The translations under genes and the position numbers were made by a program. Below the pieces are notes generated by a model, which had not been told where the DNA came from, did not search any database, and saw nothing but the letters and a program-made list of their open reading frames with translations. From Nitzschia sp. DOCU1 (Eukaryota; Bacillariophyta; Bacillariophyceae; Bacillariales; Bacillariaceae): a stretch of 64,000 nucleotides of DNA. Below are positions 50,935 to 61,504 of the stretch, in pieces; the first letter of the stretch is position 1; every line of letters starts with the position of its first letter. The stretch covers positions 2,852,001-2,916,000 of the forward strand of contig OX595987.1 of assembly GCA_951394045.1 (NCBI GenBank), in the 5' to 3' direction.

Positions 50935-52437
50935 ATGGATCGAACGTCGTTCTTAAGAGCTCAACCTTTTCTATTTCCACTTGAATCGGTTTCTTGGCCT
51001 CCTCCCTTGCCTGCCGAGACGGCAGAGCGACATGCCTGTCGGAGGGAAACTTTGCTACGTGAGTGTTGGCTGTCTATCGAGCCAATCATGGGTTGTTCTT
51101 CCGAAGACACCGGGGATCGGCTTTCGCAGCAAAGTATCTATTCTTCTGGGGGTCCCGCCTTTTTCACCATTCCGAAGAGTACGGAGGCAAACCGTGCTGT
51201 TGGCCAAAAGGACGCCACAGACACTGCCCGCGGCGGCAACAACAATGACACGTCGTTTGACGCTTCCATGTGTCCCTTCGAATTGTGTGTTCAGACTGCC
51301 ACTCTCACGCTTCCTCCTTCAGAAGCCTCTCGAAGTTTGGATGCCAAGTCATCTTCATTTTCGAATCGGTTCACGTCTCCTACGGCTTATCAGAAACTTT
51401 TACGCCGGCAACACCAGCATAGACCAGACGCACTCAAACTGGCCAAGATTCGAGAATCGACAATCTTTCTTCAAATTGAGAAGAAAATATACCAAATGGA
51501 CCTTTCTCAAGTCGAGAATGTGGATGTACAATTAGAGGAGAACGTGCCGGCCACTGAAGATGAAGACGCGGGTGGTGGCAGGCCTCCCTCGCTACTCATC
51601 CAGTTTGGAAATCTATGCGTCTTTCGAATCTTTTCTTTGACGGGCATTGTGGCCGATAACTTTTCGGCTCTCAAAAGTGTTCAAACCTTGCTAGTGCAGC
51701 TCTTGACGGCCGAGGACCACGTTCCGTCGGAATTTCCAAACCACAATTTCAGTTCGAGTTTGGCGAGTCCAGCTGGCAGTAGTGCCACTGTTATTTCCAG
51801 TAGCAACGAGCCTGGGCAACGTGATTTTGCGAGACAGCCTGCAAATGAGACGCCTCCTTGTCTTGGATCCAACTCCAAACCAAAATCACCTACAAATACC
51901 GGAATCGGTGAGAGCTCTGACGCCAAGATGGAAGAGTCACCGGCGGTTGCTGCTGGTGGAGCCACCTCGGGGCATCCCTATGAAGCACCAAAACGCCAGT
52001 CTGCCTATGCGCAAGCCAAGCGAGATTTACAGCTACTACAAGATGTTTTGATGAGGGCTCCCCTAGAAGCAGACAATGTGCCTTCCAAACGTTTGCGAAT
52101 GCTGCAGGATCAGGTGCAGACTTTGTGCACGTCCATACCGGAAAACCTTTCAATGAGCTACTTGACGCAATCTCAGCTACAATCTGTCATGATGCAGCAA
52201 AAAGAAAGAATCCAAGAATACGAAAAGGAAATGGATGCTTTGCTCAAGTCCTTTTGGCCGGCAGGAGCAAGGATGATAGGCCGCGTCGGCCAACAGCAAC
52301 AGCAATCGACGGTGGATCGTCGACCGCAACTGCCTGCCAAGGACTGCATCGTTCGAGCAAACCAACTACTAGAAATGCACAAGCAGGCCGTGGATGAACA
52401 ACTGGCACTCTCTCTTCTTCCAACCAGGGGATCCTAG
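50935..52437 (+). CDS. Unknown protein with coiled-coil C-terminus
   Basis: A 500-residue product from the first ATG (the frame is open back to 50902 with a TTG). No family recognised. Residues about 150-270 look globular (STIFLQIEKKIYQMDLSQVENVDVQL...SLLIQFGNLCVFRIFSLTGIVADNF). A Ser/Pro-rich linker follows, and the last 150 residues are helical with coiled-coil character (SQLQSVMMQQKERIQEYEKEMDALLKSFWPAGARMIG) and a short Gln run (GQQQQQS). It may be a structural or adaptor protein, which is inference only. Confidence 0.65.
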   Translation: MDRTSFLRAQPFLFPLESVSWPPPLPAETAERHACRRETLLRECWLSIEPIMGCSSEDTGDRLSQQSIYSSGGPAFFTIPKSTEANRAVGQKDATDTARGGNNNDTSFDASMCPFELCVQTATLTLPPSEASRSLDAKSSSFSNRFTSPTAYQKLLRRQHQHRPDALKLAKIRESTIFLQIEKKIYQMDLSQVENVDVQLEENVPATEDEDAGGGRPPSLLIQFGNLCVFRIFSLTGIVADNFSALKSVQTLLVQLLTAEDHVPSEFPNHNFSSSLASPAGSSATVISSSNEPGQRDFARQPANETPPCLGSNSKPKSPTNTGIGESSDAKMEESPAVAAGGATSGHPYEAPKRQSAYAQAKRDLQLLQDVLMRAPLEADNVPSKRLRMLQDQVQTLCTSIPENLSMSYLTQSQLQSVMMQQKERIQEYEKEMDALLKSFWPAGARMIGRVGQQQQQSTVDRRPQLPAKDCIVRANQLLEMHKQAVDEQLALSLLPTRGS

Positions 52438-52951
52438 TTGGGACACTTCGTTTTCAGCTCAACTTCTTCTAGGCGGCACTATACTCCGTGAAAGAAGGAG
52501 GCATCTCAAACAGACAGTAGAAAGAATCTTTATGATATTGTTTTCAGTTGTTACCAGGTCCTTACCGCATCGAGTTAGTGCTATGAAACCCCAAGCGAAT
52601 GCACCTGCTCGGGTCGGAGAGTCAGTCGAATGAGTCATAAGTCGTCCGTCCGTCGTCCCTCCCATTCAATGGTCGATCCATGCGACTTCTTCTCCCTTCG
52701 CCGCATGCATCATCGACGATCTTTTCTCATCGGCATCCATCGTCAGAAACATGGAATATGGGGCAGGAAGAACAAGACTGACTCTCCATTTCGGCAACAA
52801 TATTTCCTCTCGACCCACCGAGAGACCGCAGTCGACTTTGACAAGACGTGAGAGGAGGTCCAGAAAGTGCCTGTCCGCTGGGAGTTCAAGAGTGCGGATT
52901 CTCGTTCGTCGGCAGCAGTTTTAGTATCTATCTGCCCACCCGTCGGTTGCC
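52438..52951. other. Intergenic
   Basis: About 510 bp between two plus-strand genes, rich in CGTC-type words. No supported gene. Confidence 0.4.
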
Positions 52952-54031
52952 ATGAATGTCCCCAATTTGTTTCGAAAGGCGCTGGATGGCTTTGTCATTC
53001 CACCGAGAACATTTTCGCAAATGTTCTTTTCTGCTGCCAGAGGTGCCGTCTCGTTGGTGACCGAGGAGCAAAATCGCGCTGATTTTCTCAAAATGTTGGA
53101 CAACCAAATCATCAACGAAGGAGTGATTTCACAGGCCACTGCCAGTCCCTTGATGATGTTGTCGTTGTTCCATGATTTGCAAAACCCTTTGTTCAAACGG
53201 CACGACTTTAATGCAGTCGAGTTTTTGGAGGGGGTAGGACCAGCGTTAGAGCGGTTTCACAACGTGTCTGGGTCGCTAGAAAATCAGCTACGGTCTATGC
53301 GTGACGAGGCAAAGAAGAAAGAGCTTGACGAGAACGAATCGTCAACGACCAAGAAAGATGAAACGGTCCAAGCCAAAACGTCAGATGAATCCTTTCATGG
53401 CAAGGAAGAGGAAACTTTTGAAGCCTTTGGATCCTTCTTCGTTGGAGGAGAGACTGGAGACAAGAGTATTGCTGCTGTTCTGGAGCATGATTGGATGGAC
53501 GACGCCAAGAAGGACCCGGACTCGTTGGCGGGGCAGCTTTCTCGCATGGTGACCACGGAGTTGTTCAATATTCTTCAAATAAGTGGCAAAACAGCATTCT
53601 TGCTGAGCCCCCCTGGGCGTAACATTGTCTTCAAAGAGGGTAGCTGCACAGTGAACAACGTGGCATTGCTCAGCGCCAGGTCCTTCCTTTGCGTCGAAAA
53701 GGACGCACAGGACTTGGAACGATGGGGAGAACAGACATTATCATCCAAGTATGAACTGATTGACTACGATATGGACGAGGCAGAAATGAAGAGAAGAAAA
53801 GGTGGAGTGGCAGCGCAACTGGAAGTACTCTACGACGTAACGCAAACACTGCAGGAAACCATCCCGCCAGACGAGTCAAACGATAACAAAGAAAAGTCAG
53901 AAGAAATGGAAACGACAATTGTTTCCGTGGCCGTCATGGAAGGTTGGCTCAATGGTGGGCCAGACGGGGAACTCCGTTGGAGACTTGCACTACACCGACC
54001 AGCCTTTGAATTCCCTGGAATTGCTACATAA
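52952..54031 (+). CDS. Unknown protein, 359 residues
   Basis: A single-exon gene whose product I do not recognise. The N-terminus (MNVPNLFRKALDGFVIPPRTF) is amphipathic and basic, which could direct it to mitochondria. A charged, low-complexity segment lies at about 115-155 (EAKKKELDENESSTTKKDE). The C-terminal third is globular and ends EGWLNGGPDGELRWRLALHRPAFEFPG, a pattern slightly reminiscent of the ends of Tim44/Mba1-like domains, but this is weak. The stop faces that of the frataxin-like gene 104 bp away. Confidence 0.65.
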   Translation: MNVPNLFRKALDGFVIPPRTFSQMFFSAARGAVSLVTEEQNRADFLKMLDNQIINEGVISQATASPLMMLSLFHDLQNPLFKRHDFNAVEFLEGVGPALERFHNVSGSLENQLRSMRDEAKKKELDENESSTTKKDETVQAKTSDESFHGKEEETFEAFGSFFVGGETGDKSIAAVLEHDWMDDAKKDPDSLAGQLSRMVTTELFNILQISGKTAFLLSPPGRNIVFKEGSCTVNNVALLSARSFLCVEKDAQDLERWGEQTLSSKYELIDYDMDEAEMKRRKGGVAAQLEVLYDVTQTLQETIPPDESNDNKEKSEEMETTIVSVAVMEGWLNGGPDGELRWRLALHRPAFEFPGIAT

Positions 54032-54135
54032 TGACGATGATTCATTCCATAGCTACAGCACTACGATAGCGAATTGCAGTCTTGAGAAGCTTCAGCGTGC
54101 TTTTGTTCGTTGCCTTTCTATCTAGACTGGCAGTT

Positions 54136-54804
54136 TTACAACTTTGGTAAACCCTGACACTGGCGATTCAAGTCTCTGACTAGCAAACCCTCAAAAGAGT
54201 GTCCGTCCTCGATTCCCACCCACTCTCCCGTCTCGGCGCTCAAAATGTAGAGAACCTTTCCGCTAATAGGGCTAGTGTATTCAAACATGTGATCTTCCAG
54301 GCTCATTTCAATTCGGTACTTTCCTTCCTTGGGTCCCAAATTAATTGTCAAGACCTCTCCCATATCTCCAAAGAATCGTTCGACTTCAAATGTATCATTG
54401 AGTGGTTTCATGGGCGCGAGGGCTATTTGTAACTTGTCGAGCAACGCACTGGCACCTTGAACGAATTCCACATCGTCGTCCACGGGCTCGTGGCTCAGTG
54501 GACTTTTGCGGTCCTCCGAGTTTTCGTCATCGTTATTGGAAGCGCCTCCTCGGTTGGCTGGTCGTTTACGTCGACGCACTGCAAAGTCAACGGTAGGTGT
54601 GGAATGAAAGGCCGATCGTTGTGGAAGTCCCAGCTGATGATATCTTGGAATGGACAAGTCGGATCCTTGTGATGACAGCCGTGTCTCTGCTGCAATACTA
54701 GTAGTGCGACAGGCCGACCATTGTCGTCGCAGCGGTCGAGCCATCATCACCTTTCTGTGCAACAAGGATTTCATGGCAACCATGTTGGAGGCAGCTTTAT
54801 TCAT
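54136..54804 (-). CDS. Frataxin-like mitochondrial protein
   Basis: A 222-residue single-exon protein. The first 60 residues are basic with Ser/Arg and no acidic run (KSLLHRKVMMARPLRRQWSAC), like a mitochondrial presequence. The C-terminal domain has the frataxin layout: a first helix (DVEFVQGASALLDKLQIAL), an acidic edge, strands GEVLTINLGPKEGKYRIEM and MFEYTSPISGKVLYIL, a Trp strand ETGEWVGIEDG, and a final helix HSFEGLLVRDLNRQC. The block SPISG-x-W-x6-G/DG-x-S/L-x4-L resembles frataxin, which delivers iron to or regulates Fe-S cluster assembly. The first strands diverge, so this could be a frataxin-fold relative rather than the orthologue. Confidence 0.55.
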   Translation of the reverse strand: MNKAASNMVAMKSLLHRKVMMARPLRRQWSACRTTSIAAETRLSSQGSDLSIPRYHQLGLPQRSAFHSTPTVDFAVRRRKRPANRGGASNNDDENSEDRKSPLSHEPVDDDVEFVQGASALLDKLQIALAPMKPLNDTFEVERFFGDMGEVLTINLGPKEGKYRIEMSLEDHMFEYTSPISGKVLYILSAETGEWVGIEDGHSFEGLLVRDLNRQCQGLPKL

Positions 54805-55617
54805 TTTTCTTGGATCTGCCGGATTTCAGCAATAGCACTTGGTGTGTAACACTGAAGCAAGTGGGTAATGTTGTTGCTGTGTTGGAGCGGAGCGTTGTGT
54901 CTCCTTACATGTACCGAACTATGAAGAAGACTGTCTTGCTTTTGGATGTGGCGTCATCGTTTTGCCTCTATCCGATCGTTGCCGCCAAGAGTTCATTATT
55001 GGGGGATGGCTATTTCTCCCAAAAGTCGGGATGGGTTGAAGGCACGCCCCCAACTGGAAAAGAGTGGACGAACTCAAAATAAGCCCTATTTACCTGAAAA
55101 ACGCGACCAACACATAAAGGGGCTATATTGTTGTTCGTTCAAGTCGAACCAATCTTGTGGCAAAGTGTATTTGAAAACTCGAACCACATGGTGAAATTCT
55201 TCACTAACCCAAGTTGGCGCGTCGGCCGGCAGATTTGAATTCAAAGATATCGGCTCGCAAGCCATTTCAAAATCATTTCAAAAGGGGCAAGCGTGGGTTA
55301 TTGGGCACCATCGCCTCTCTATCTTCCAATTCGGCTCTTTGGAACCAGAGTTTGCTGCCAACACGGCTTCCAAGACTGGTCCCGTCTACAAGACTGACGA
55401 TTGGCATTTCTTCGGAACGCAGTCCTAGTCGGATCGAGGCCACCAGACGAGAAAGAAATCAACAACCTCTTGCGCGTTCATCGATCCATTTTCTAGTGGA
55501 GACCATTTGATTTCTGGAGCACTATACAACAACAACAAAGTGGAGTGTGGGGATATGAGTTGGATATCATACGGATCGAATTGAATTGTTGAATAGATAG
55601 AGAACAAAGCGAGAAGC
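54805..55617. other. Divergent intergenic region
   Basis: About 810 bp between the starts of two outward-facing genes. A 98-aa open frame at 55214-55510 has no recognisable feature and is not called. Confidence 0.4.
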
Positions 55618-57507
55618 ATGTCGCAGGGGTCCTCGTCGTCCTCGTCGCGGCGGCGCCAGGTTTCCCAGCAGGACGATGACCGAAAGAAACCTGCCGTGTC
55701 CAAGTCTCGAAATCCCTTTTCTAGCCGCAACACCAGTAACGACCGAGAAAACTTTCCCAATCTGGAATCCTTCTTTCGAACAGTATCGCCTCCTGACGAC
55801 GAGTCGTCGGCACTGTTGCCCATGCAACCCGTTGCCTCCTTCCCGTCTCATCATGACGACGAGGACGGCGATTTTCTCAACTTGAGTATTGGTGCTCGAG
55901 CAGCTTTGACAGACCACTTGCGACAAGTTGCCAAGCATGGCATTGACGGGGAACATCTGGAGGACGCCAGCACCAACAACAATAAGAGTCTCTTGGATCT
56001 CAAGTGGGAATATTTTCTGGAACAACACTCGGATAATTCTCGTGTATTGGATTCCAGCGGTACCGAGGCTTCCTTTCCTCGATCGTCAAAGCGGCTCGCT
56101 CACTTTGACCTGTTCTCCAACACGTCTTGTCTGGAACAATCCATGGATGTCATGACGGACATTAGTCAAAACTTTTTCAACAGTTCTCGAGTTCAGGAGT
56201 TATCAACCCCAGAACGCAATCGAGACAAGATCCATCACCTGTCAACTCGCAATGACGTGCATCCGGATGACGATGATGATGATGATTTCCTCATGGACGA
56301 ACAGGAACGAGCAGATGCCATTGCCCCTGAGCTGCTGGTTCTTCAATCCTCTTCGTCGGAAGAGCACAAACCACACAACACAACACACTCCAGCAGCAAT
56401 CCGTCCTCTTCCTTTTGTGCCCCCGATATTTCGCGTATCAGCAGCGCCGATGAATCCGAAGTAGACATGCATCATCATCATCATCATGGGTCCATGGTTC
56501 ATCATGATGTGGACGACAGTCCTCTCTTTTTGGCCAGTTCTTCCCCTCCTCCCATTGGAGTGGATTCCCACTACTATGACTATCCACCACATCAACATCT
56601 GGACTCCTCCTTTGCATCCCTACCATCCTTGGCAAGAAGCACCCAAAGTTCGCCTCCCTTTCATCATGGTCTCTCCTCGCGAGAAGCACAACAACAATCA
56701 CCGGTTTCCTCCGCGTTACCAAGTCCTCCGCGTCATCCAGGTCCCTTGTCCCCACGACGATCCTACAGTGCACCGCTACTTGCGGCTACTATGGATTCCT
56801 CTTCCTTGGAAAAGGAAAATTATCAACCCAGCCGCTCCAATAGGGCGAATCCTCATTCGGGGAGGAGGAGAAGGCTTGGGGGCGGCAAGGAGGCCTCGTC
56901 GTCAAGGAATACTCATCCTCGCCACGAACACCACTTTTCGGCAAGTGCTCTCGATACCATGCCTGCAGACTTTATGGAAGCTATTGAAATGACTCGAGTG
57001 GAAGAACAGGCGGGTGTTGCCGGATCTTTGAGTCCCATTTCTCAAGTGGGAAGCAGTGTCAGTATTCTGTACGAATCTTCGTCGTCTTCGTCACGGCAAC
57101 TACGACGTGGTGGGCGTGGCACGACACTCCGAGACTATCACCATCATCGTCCGCATGGACCACGCATGGTCCCGTATCCATCGATTGCTGCCTCCATGCC
57201 TACTACCAATACTATCACTGCCCACGATACTTCGACCAGCAGCAGCTCTTCCTCTTCTAATAATCCATCCCTAACGGGCCGAAAACGCTTTCGAACCGTG
57301 GTCCCACGACGAGTGTACATGGGATCTCCATCGCAATTTCCGGACGAGCACGATAGTTTTGGTCATGCCTCCACACCCAATCATAATAGCAGCAGCAGCA
57401 ATGATATTTCCCACCAACGATCCTTGTTGGATTCCTTTGATGAAGCAGCAGCAGAGGAGGATGCGGGAGAGAATGCTGGTTGCACTGCCTGCTATAGTAG
57501 CTATTAA
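55618..57507 (+). CDS. Ser/His-rich low-complexity protein, unknown
   Basis: A 629-residue protein, one exon, disordered over almost all its length. It has Ser runs (GSSSSSSRRR, TSSSSSSSN), a six-His run (MHHHHHHG) and an Asp run (PDDDDDDDF), encoded by CAT and GAT microsatellite-like stretches near 56265-56290 and 56468-56490. Short possibly ordered parts include FLNLSIGARAALTDHLRQVAKHG and KWEYFLEQHS. Basic patches (GRRRRLGGGK, GRKRFRTVVPRRVYMG) suggest nuclear location. No domain recognised. Confidence 0.7.
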   Translation: MSQGSSSSSSRRRQVSQQDDDRKKPAVSKSRNPFSSRNTSNDRENFPNLESFFRTVSPPDDESSALLPMQPVASFPSHHDDEDGDFLNLSIGARAALTDHLRQVAKHGIDGEHLEDASTNNNKSLLDLKWEYFLEQHSDNSRVLDSSGTEASFPRSSKRLAHFDLFSNTSCLEQSMDVMTDISQNFFNSSRVQELSTPERNRDKIHHLSTRNDVHPDDDDDDDFLMDEQERADAIAPELLVLQSSSSEEHKPHNTTHSSSNPSSSFCAPDISRISSADESEVDMHHHHHHGSMVHHDVDDSPLFLASSSPPPIGVDSHYYDYPPHQHLDSSFASLPSLARSTQSSPPFHHGLSSREAQQQSPVSSALPSPPRHPGPLSPRRSYSAPLLAATMDSSSLEKENYQPSRSNRANPHSGRRRRLGGGKEASSSRNTHPRHEHHFSASALDTMPADFMEAIEMTRVEEQAGVAGSLSPISQVGSSVSILYESSSSSSRQLRRGGRGTTLRDYHHHRPHGPRMVPYPSIAASMPTTNTITAHDTSTSSSSSSSNNPSLTGRKRFRTVVPRRVYMGSPSQFPDEHDSFGHASTPNHNSSSSNDISHQRSLLDSFDEAAAEEDAGENAGCTACYSSY

Positions 57508-57631
57508 TTAGAATACAACAATGGCAAAATAAGCTATACTATAGAATTCAACATCTCAAACTCCGCGTCAATGCTACTGTCCTATCCCGACAAAAAATGA
57601 TGACGAACGCATAGGTAGAAGTATCTCTTTG

Positions 57632-58566
57632 TTACACGTAGGACATGTCATCCTTTTTCTCGTCTTCTTGAGTAGTCGTCACATGATGTGCTGATGATGT
57701 GTAATTCGAAACTAAGGCTTCCACCTTGTGCAATCCAGCATTGAGCATGGCTACTGTAGTAGATATCATGGGACCCGTCTCGCGACGCGTCACATCTTGC
57801 CCATCACCAAAGATGGTATCGGCTGCTCGCAACAGTACTAGATCGCTTCGTCCCTTTGCTTGAAACCCTCGGAAACTGTAAGTGAAGATGGAGACAAAGT
57901 AGACGTGTGAGAATATGTCTCTATCGATGAGACCCAAAAGATAGACAGGAGATGCGGGTGGCATCCCGAGCAGGCGTACCAAAAAGGGTCGATCACAAAA
58001 CATGTACCCGACGATAATCGCAATGTTTCCTCGTCTTCTCCTTTTCCCTTCTTGTATATCCCTTCCCCTTTCAAAACATAGTAGAATTCTACACCCGTAG
58101 AAGCTTGTGCCACCAACTCGGATCCAGTATAAAGAGTCAATATTGTCACGTTCATTGTGGATGTGTGGCACCAGTCGGGAGAGACAATTTCGCGTCGGAT
58201 TCCACAGGGATCGCTGCCTTCTTGTGCAATCATGGGTGTTCCCTCTACATTGTCACTAGATGTCGGTTTGCGATATTTGCCGAGTATCAACACCGAAGAG
58301 TCTTGCAACCAGGCGAAAAGCGTCACTCGGACCCGTTCCCACAATCGACGCCGTCTGATTTCGTAGCTCAGGGCAGACGATAGCCCCATTCCGAGCACTA
58401 CACCGTAACCAAAGATCCATCGACTGCTCGCGCTGCCGTTGCTGGAAGAAGGACGAGAAGTGGAAAAGTCTGGCCACCACGAGGATTGAACCACCATGTT
58501 TCCTTCCGGGTCAACGAGTGAATAGCCTAGAGTGGCGGCGACGATGAGGAGGGGAAGAGCTACCAT
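57632..58566 (-). CDS. Membrane-anchored cupin-domain protein
   Basis: Two exons, complement(57980-58566, 57632-57875), give 276 aa. The 104-nt intron (GTACGC...TTACAG) rejoins a split Cys codon, giving IDPFCFRGFQAKGRSDLVLLRAAD. Residues 1-18 and about 50-65 (WIFGYGVVLGMGLSSAL) are hydrophobic, the first a signal peptide or anchor. The cupin-like barrel lies at about 135-195 (TMNVTILTLYTGSELVAQASTGVEFYYVLKGEGIY...LSSGTCFVID), with Glu in the usual metal-ligand place but few His residues. Function unknown; many cupins are sugar or small-molecule enzymes. The unspliced frame would give 242 aa with a different, unlikely end. Confidence 0.7.
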
Positions 58567-58776
58567 GGTGAAAACACACGCCCCAATAGAGACTCTATTC
58601 TGATTGTGTCATGGTCGATTGTTTTCCGAATTCAGAACTTTGGTGAGTTCGGGCAGCCGGCCAGACGGCCACATGAAAACTATTGTGATCAAATATCGAA
58701 AATATTTGATATTTCTTTATCGTGTCGAAATAGGAGTCAATGGCAAGCAACAGACGACAGAATCGCCCATGTAATT

Positions 58777-60651
58777 CTACTCCTCGGGGACACTCAACAC
58801 AGTCAGCTCTTTCTTTCTCGGCGTAATGAATCGAAGCTGAGACCTGTTCCCCTTGCCTAAAAGCGGATGCCTCTTACTCGCCCGACGGAATTTGATGTAC
58901 ATCTCCTCAGCGTCTCTTTTCATTTCAGACAAAAGTCGATGAGGCGTTTCAGCAGGCAACTGTAGTAGCTTCAACGTGCTAGCACCCTGTGCTTGATCCT
59001 GAATCGCCGGGTGGATATGGAATTTGAGATTAGCCAATTCCCATGCCGAAGTAGCAAATGGATTGGTGTATTCTGGGTCTGCCACATCCGGCGTATAGTG
59101 ACCCGAAGTAACAACATCAGATTCGCTCTCCAACATCTGGTGCACCGATGGGTAGCGCTGGAGAATTTGACGTGCCAGTGCAATCAAAGGCACGCTTGTG
59201 TACTCTGGTGCGTGCATAGCTACTGTAAATATCTGCTTGAGAAAAGCGGCGATGCGCACGGTAGAGTATTCTCTTCGTTTGATGAAAGCAGCCGTCAAGC
59301 ATTGCAGTGCAATCTCTGTGTTGCTTCTGCTATTTTCTTCGGTCCCCAGCCGGGGAATCTGACTATACAGCGGCGTGACGTACTCCTTCACGTCAATCTG
59401 CATCTCTTTCCCAGGCCCTTGTAGCGTCTGGAAGGCTGTCAGAACACAATTCAGTGATGCTTCCAATGGTAACTCGTCGACGGTGAGGAGGAGCTGTTTC
59501 AAGACGTCCAAAAGGTCTACAACGGTATCCATGTTAATGAGGTGTGCAAACTTTGCAAGTCCTTCGAGAGCTGAAGGCAATAGTACTTGCCGTATCGAAG
59601 CATCCGTGTTTTTCAAAATACGAAAGTACGTGAGAATCACTGATTGTAGTGTCTCAGACTGGCACCGCGCAAGGACAATCTTGTCCACAGTACCAGACCC
59701 TTCCTTTAGTTCTGCCTCAATCTCCGCTAGTTCCTTATCGCGTTTCCGCTTCTTAGCGTTGGCTGCGGCTGCGATTTTTGCTGCTTGCGCTTCGTCCACG
59801 TGCACTCTAAGTGGCAACTTTATAAAAGTCTGAACCACTTCTGGTCGCATGATGCCTTTGTAGTCTTTGATTAACTTTGCGACAAGTCTAGCTGCCTCCA
59901 TGGCTACTTCGCCTTGAGTGTCTTTTTCAAATATGTGCTCCACGGCTTTACAGCATGCCTCGCTGACCTGGTCGCATTCTCGATTGTTCATCTGTCGAAC
60001 GACCACGTTCAAAACGTTGGACCGAAAGTTGAAATGATACGCTGACTTTAGCAGCTCACAAAGACTTAGCACTCCTGTCACAGCTAGTCGCGATGGTGGC
60101 TTTCCCTTGGAGCTTCCATTATCCCACGCTTTCTCCAAGATTTGAAGATACTGTTGGTAACAAGTCAAAAGCGCCCTCTCATAGTCCCATAGTTGCTTTG
60201 TCTCTTTACTGATTTTTCCAGCACGTTCCACATCGGTTGGCATTCTTAGTCGATAGGAAGGAAGAATATCTTTGAAGACAGCCAGTAAGGACATTATCGC
60301 GAGGCTTGCGATATATTCTTCCCCACCATTTTTGTGCGTTCGTGCAAGATCCAGCAACTTATGAACTTTGGACGGTACACGCACAGTGGTACCGTCCGCT
60401 GCTTGGGCATTATTCGTAGGTTCCCTTTCTTCTTTGAATGCGCTTGTAGGATCTTCCAATATCTTTTCACTAAGTTCGGCAATCAAGTCGCATTTCTCGT
60501 CGGTGGACAAGGCAGCCAGCGGAAAGGTTGGTTCTGCTTCCTCTGTGGCTTTCGTTGGAATGAAGGAAGCATCATCATCATTCGACGATTTTGCTTGTCC
60601 TTTTGACTTCCCAGTCTTTTGCTTCTTGTTCCGTCGCTTTTCACCTCCCAT
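58777..60651 (-). CDS. NOC3: NOC3 nucleolar complex protein (ribosome biogenesis)
   Basis: A 624-residue single-exon protein, shorter than animal NOC3. The basic N-terminus (GGEKRRNKKQKTGKSKG) is a nucleolar signal. The NOC3 core begins SLAIMSLLAVFKDILPSYRLRMPTDVE, then QLWDYERALLTCYQQYLQILE, and includes FNFRSNVLNVVVRQMN. The CBF/Mak21-type C-terminus reads PLYSQIPRLG and HYTPDVADPEYTNPFATSAWELANL. NOC3 works with NOC2 in pre-60S export and in yeast also at replication origins. It lacks the long acidic N-terminal region of the yeast protein. Confidence 0.9.
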   Translation of the reverse strand: MGGEKRRNKKQKTGKSKGQAKSSNDDDASFIPTKATEEAEPTFPLAALSTDEKCDLIAELSEKILEDPTSAFKEEREPTNNAQAADGTTVRVPSKVHKLLDLARTHKNGGEEYIASLAIMSLLAVFKDILPSYRLRMPTDVERAGKISKETKQLWDYERALLTCYQQYLQILEKAWDNGSSKGKPPSRLAVTGVLSLCELLKSAYHFNFRSNVLNVVVRQMNNRECDQVSEACCKAVEHIFEKDTQGEVAMEAARLVAKLIKDYKGIMRPEVVQTFIKLPLRVHVDEAQAAKIAAAANAKKRKRDKELAEIEAELKEGSGTVDKIVLARCQSETLQSVILTYFRILKNTDASIRQVLLPSALEGLAKFAHLINMDTVVDLLDVLKQLLLTVDELPLEASLNCVLTAFQTLQGPGKEMQIDVKEYVTPLYSQIPRLGTEENSRSNTEIALQCLTAAFIKRREYSTVRIAAFLKQIFTVAMHAPEYTSVPLIALARQILQRYPSVHQMLESESDVVTSGHYTPDVADPEYTNPFATSAWELANLKFHIHPAIQDQAQGASTLKLLQLPAETPHRLLSEMKRDAEEMYIKFRRASKRHPLLGKGNRSQLRFITPRKKELTVLSVPEE

Positions 60652-61504
60652 CTTTATGAATCTCCCTTTGTTAGATACTTGTGCTTATCAACACGATGCG
60701 ACGAAAATGATGTCTCTCGGGATCGGTGGGAGAAAACGACGAGAGATCGACCAAAATCCTTTGCGTGGATGGAGGAGGAGAAAGGTCAGCCTTCCGTGCG
60801 AAGGGCAGGCGTCGTGTCTACATTCGGACGGACGCGGACAGTTCCGAAAACAATGGGATCTCGATCACTCTTCGGATCAAACGGGTCGTGCGACAATGCA
60901 GTAGTAGTCGACGTTAGCCTGAAATCTAATGAAGACTTTCAGTCAACTTGATTGGCTCGGTAAACAATTTGCACTCGTAGACTCATCCCCCAGCAAAATC
61001 CAGACGAAGGACAGTGTACTTCAGTTTGTAACTCCGCCCTCCTCTCTAGCTAGTTATCAAGAACAAGATGATATTGTTCTTTCTTGTTTCTCTCGCAGTC
61101 GTTCCACCACCAGGAACTTGCCTCCTCTCCCGCGAGAAGCCAATTTCTGGGTCGAGATGCTCGCTGAGTCTCGTTCCGGACTGTTTGGTGGGACGAAGCA
61201 GATCCTATTCACTTTATTTCTGGAGAAGCATAGTCGCTGTTGTGTTCTTGTGTGCACAATACATTTCTCCTTGCCAACAAAAACGCTGGTCCAATAACCG
61301 TTTCCCCATTGCAGCGTCCACTTTCTGATCTCTATGAGTGCTACTGACCCAACAATCAAGCACGTAAATAGTCAACGGTCACGATAATTTATATTTAAAC
61401 AATACTACTTTCCGAGGAGTCGAGAAAAACCGCGACAGTGAGGGTTCCATTTCGTCGCCCACAAAGGCCGCCCATTAGCCTCCACATTAAGTCAACGAAT
61501 CAAT
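60652..61504. other. Intergenic
   Basis: About 850 bp between NOC3 start and RAB5 stop. A 122-aa plus-strand ATG frame (60929-61297) lacks recognisable features; I do not call it. Confidence 0.4.

Noticed and set aside
55214..55510. A 98-aa basic frame upstream of the Ser/His-rich gene.
   Set aside because: Not recognised, lies in a divergent promoter region, and lacks supporting features.
60929..61297. A 122-aa ATG frame between NOC3 and RAB5.
   Set aside because: No domain, signal or splice context; composition fits chance.
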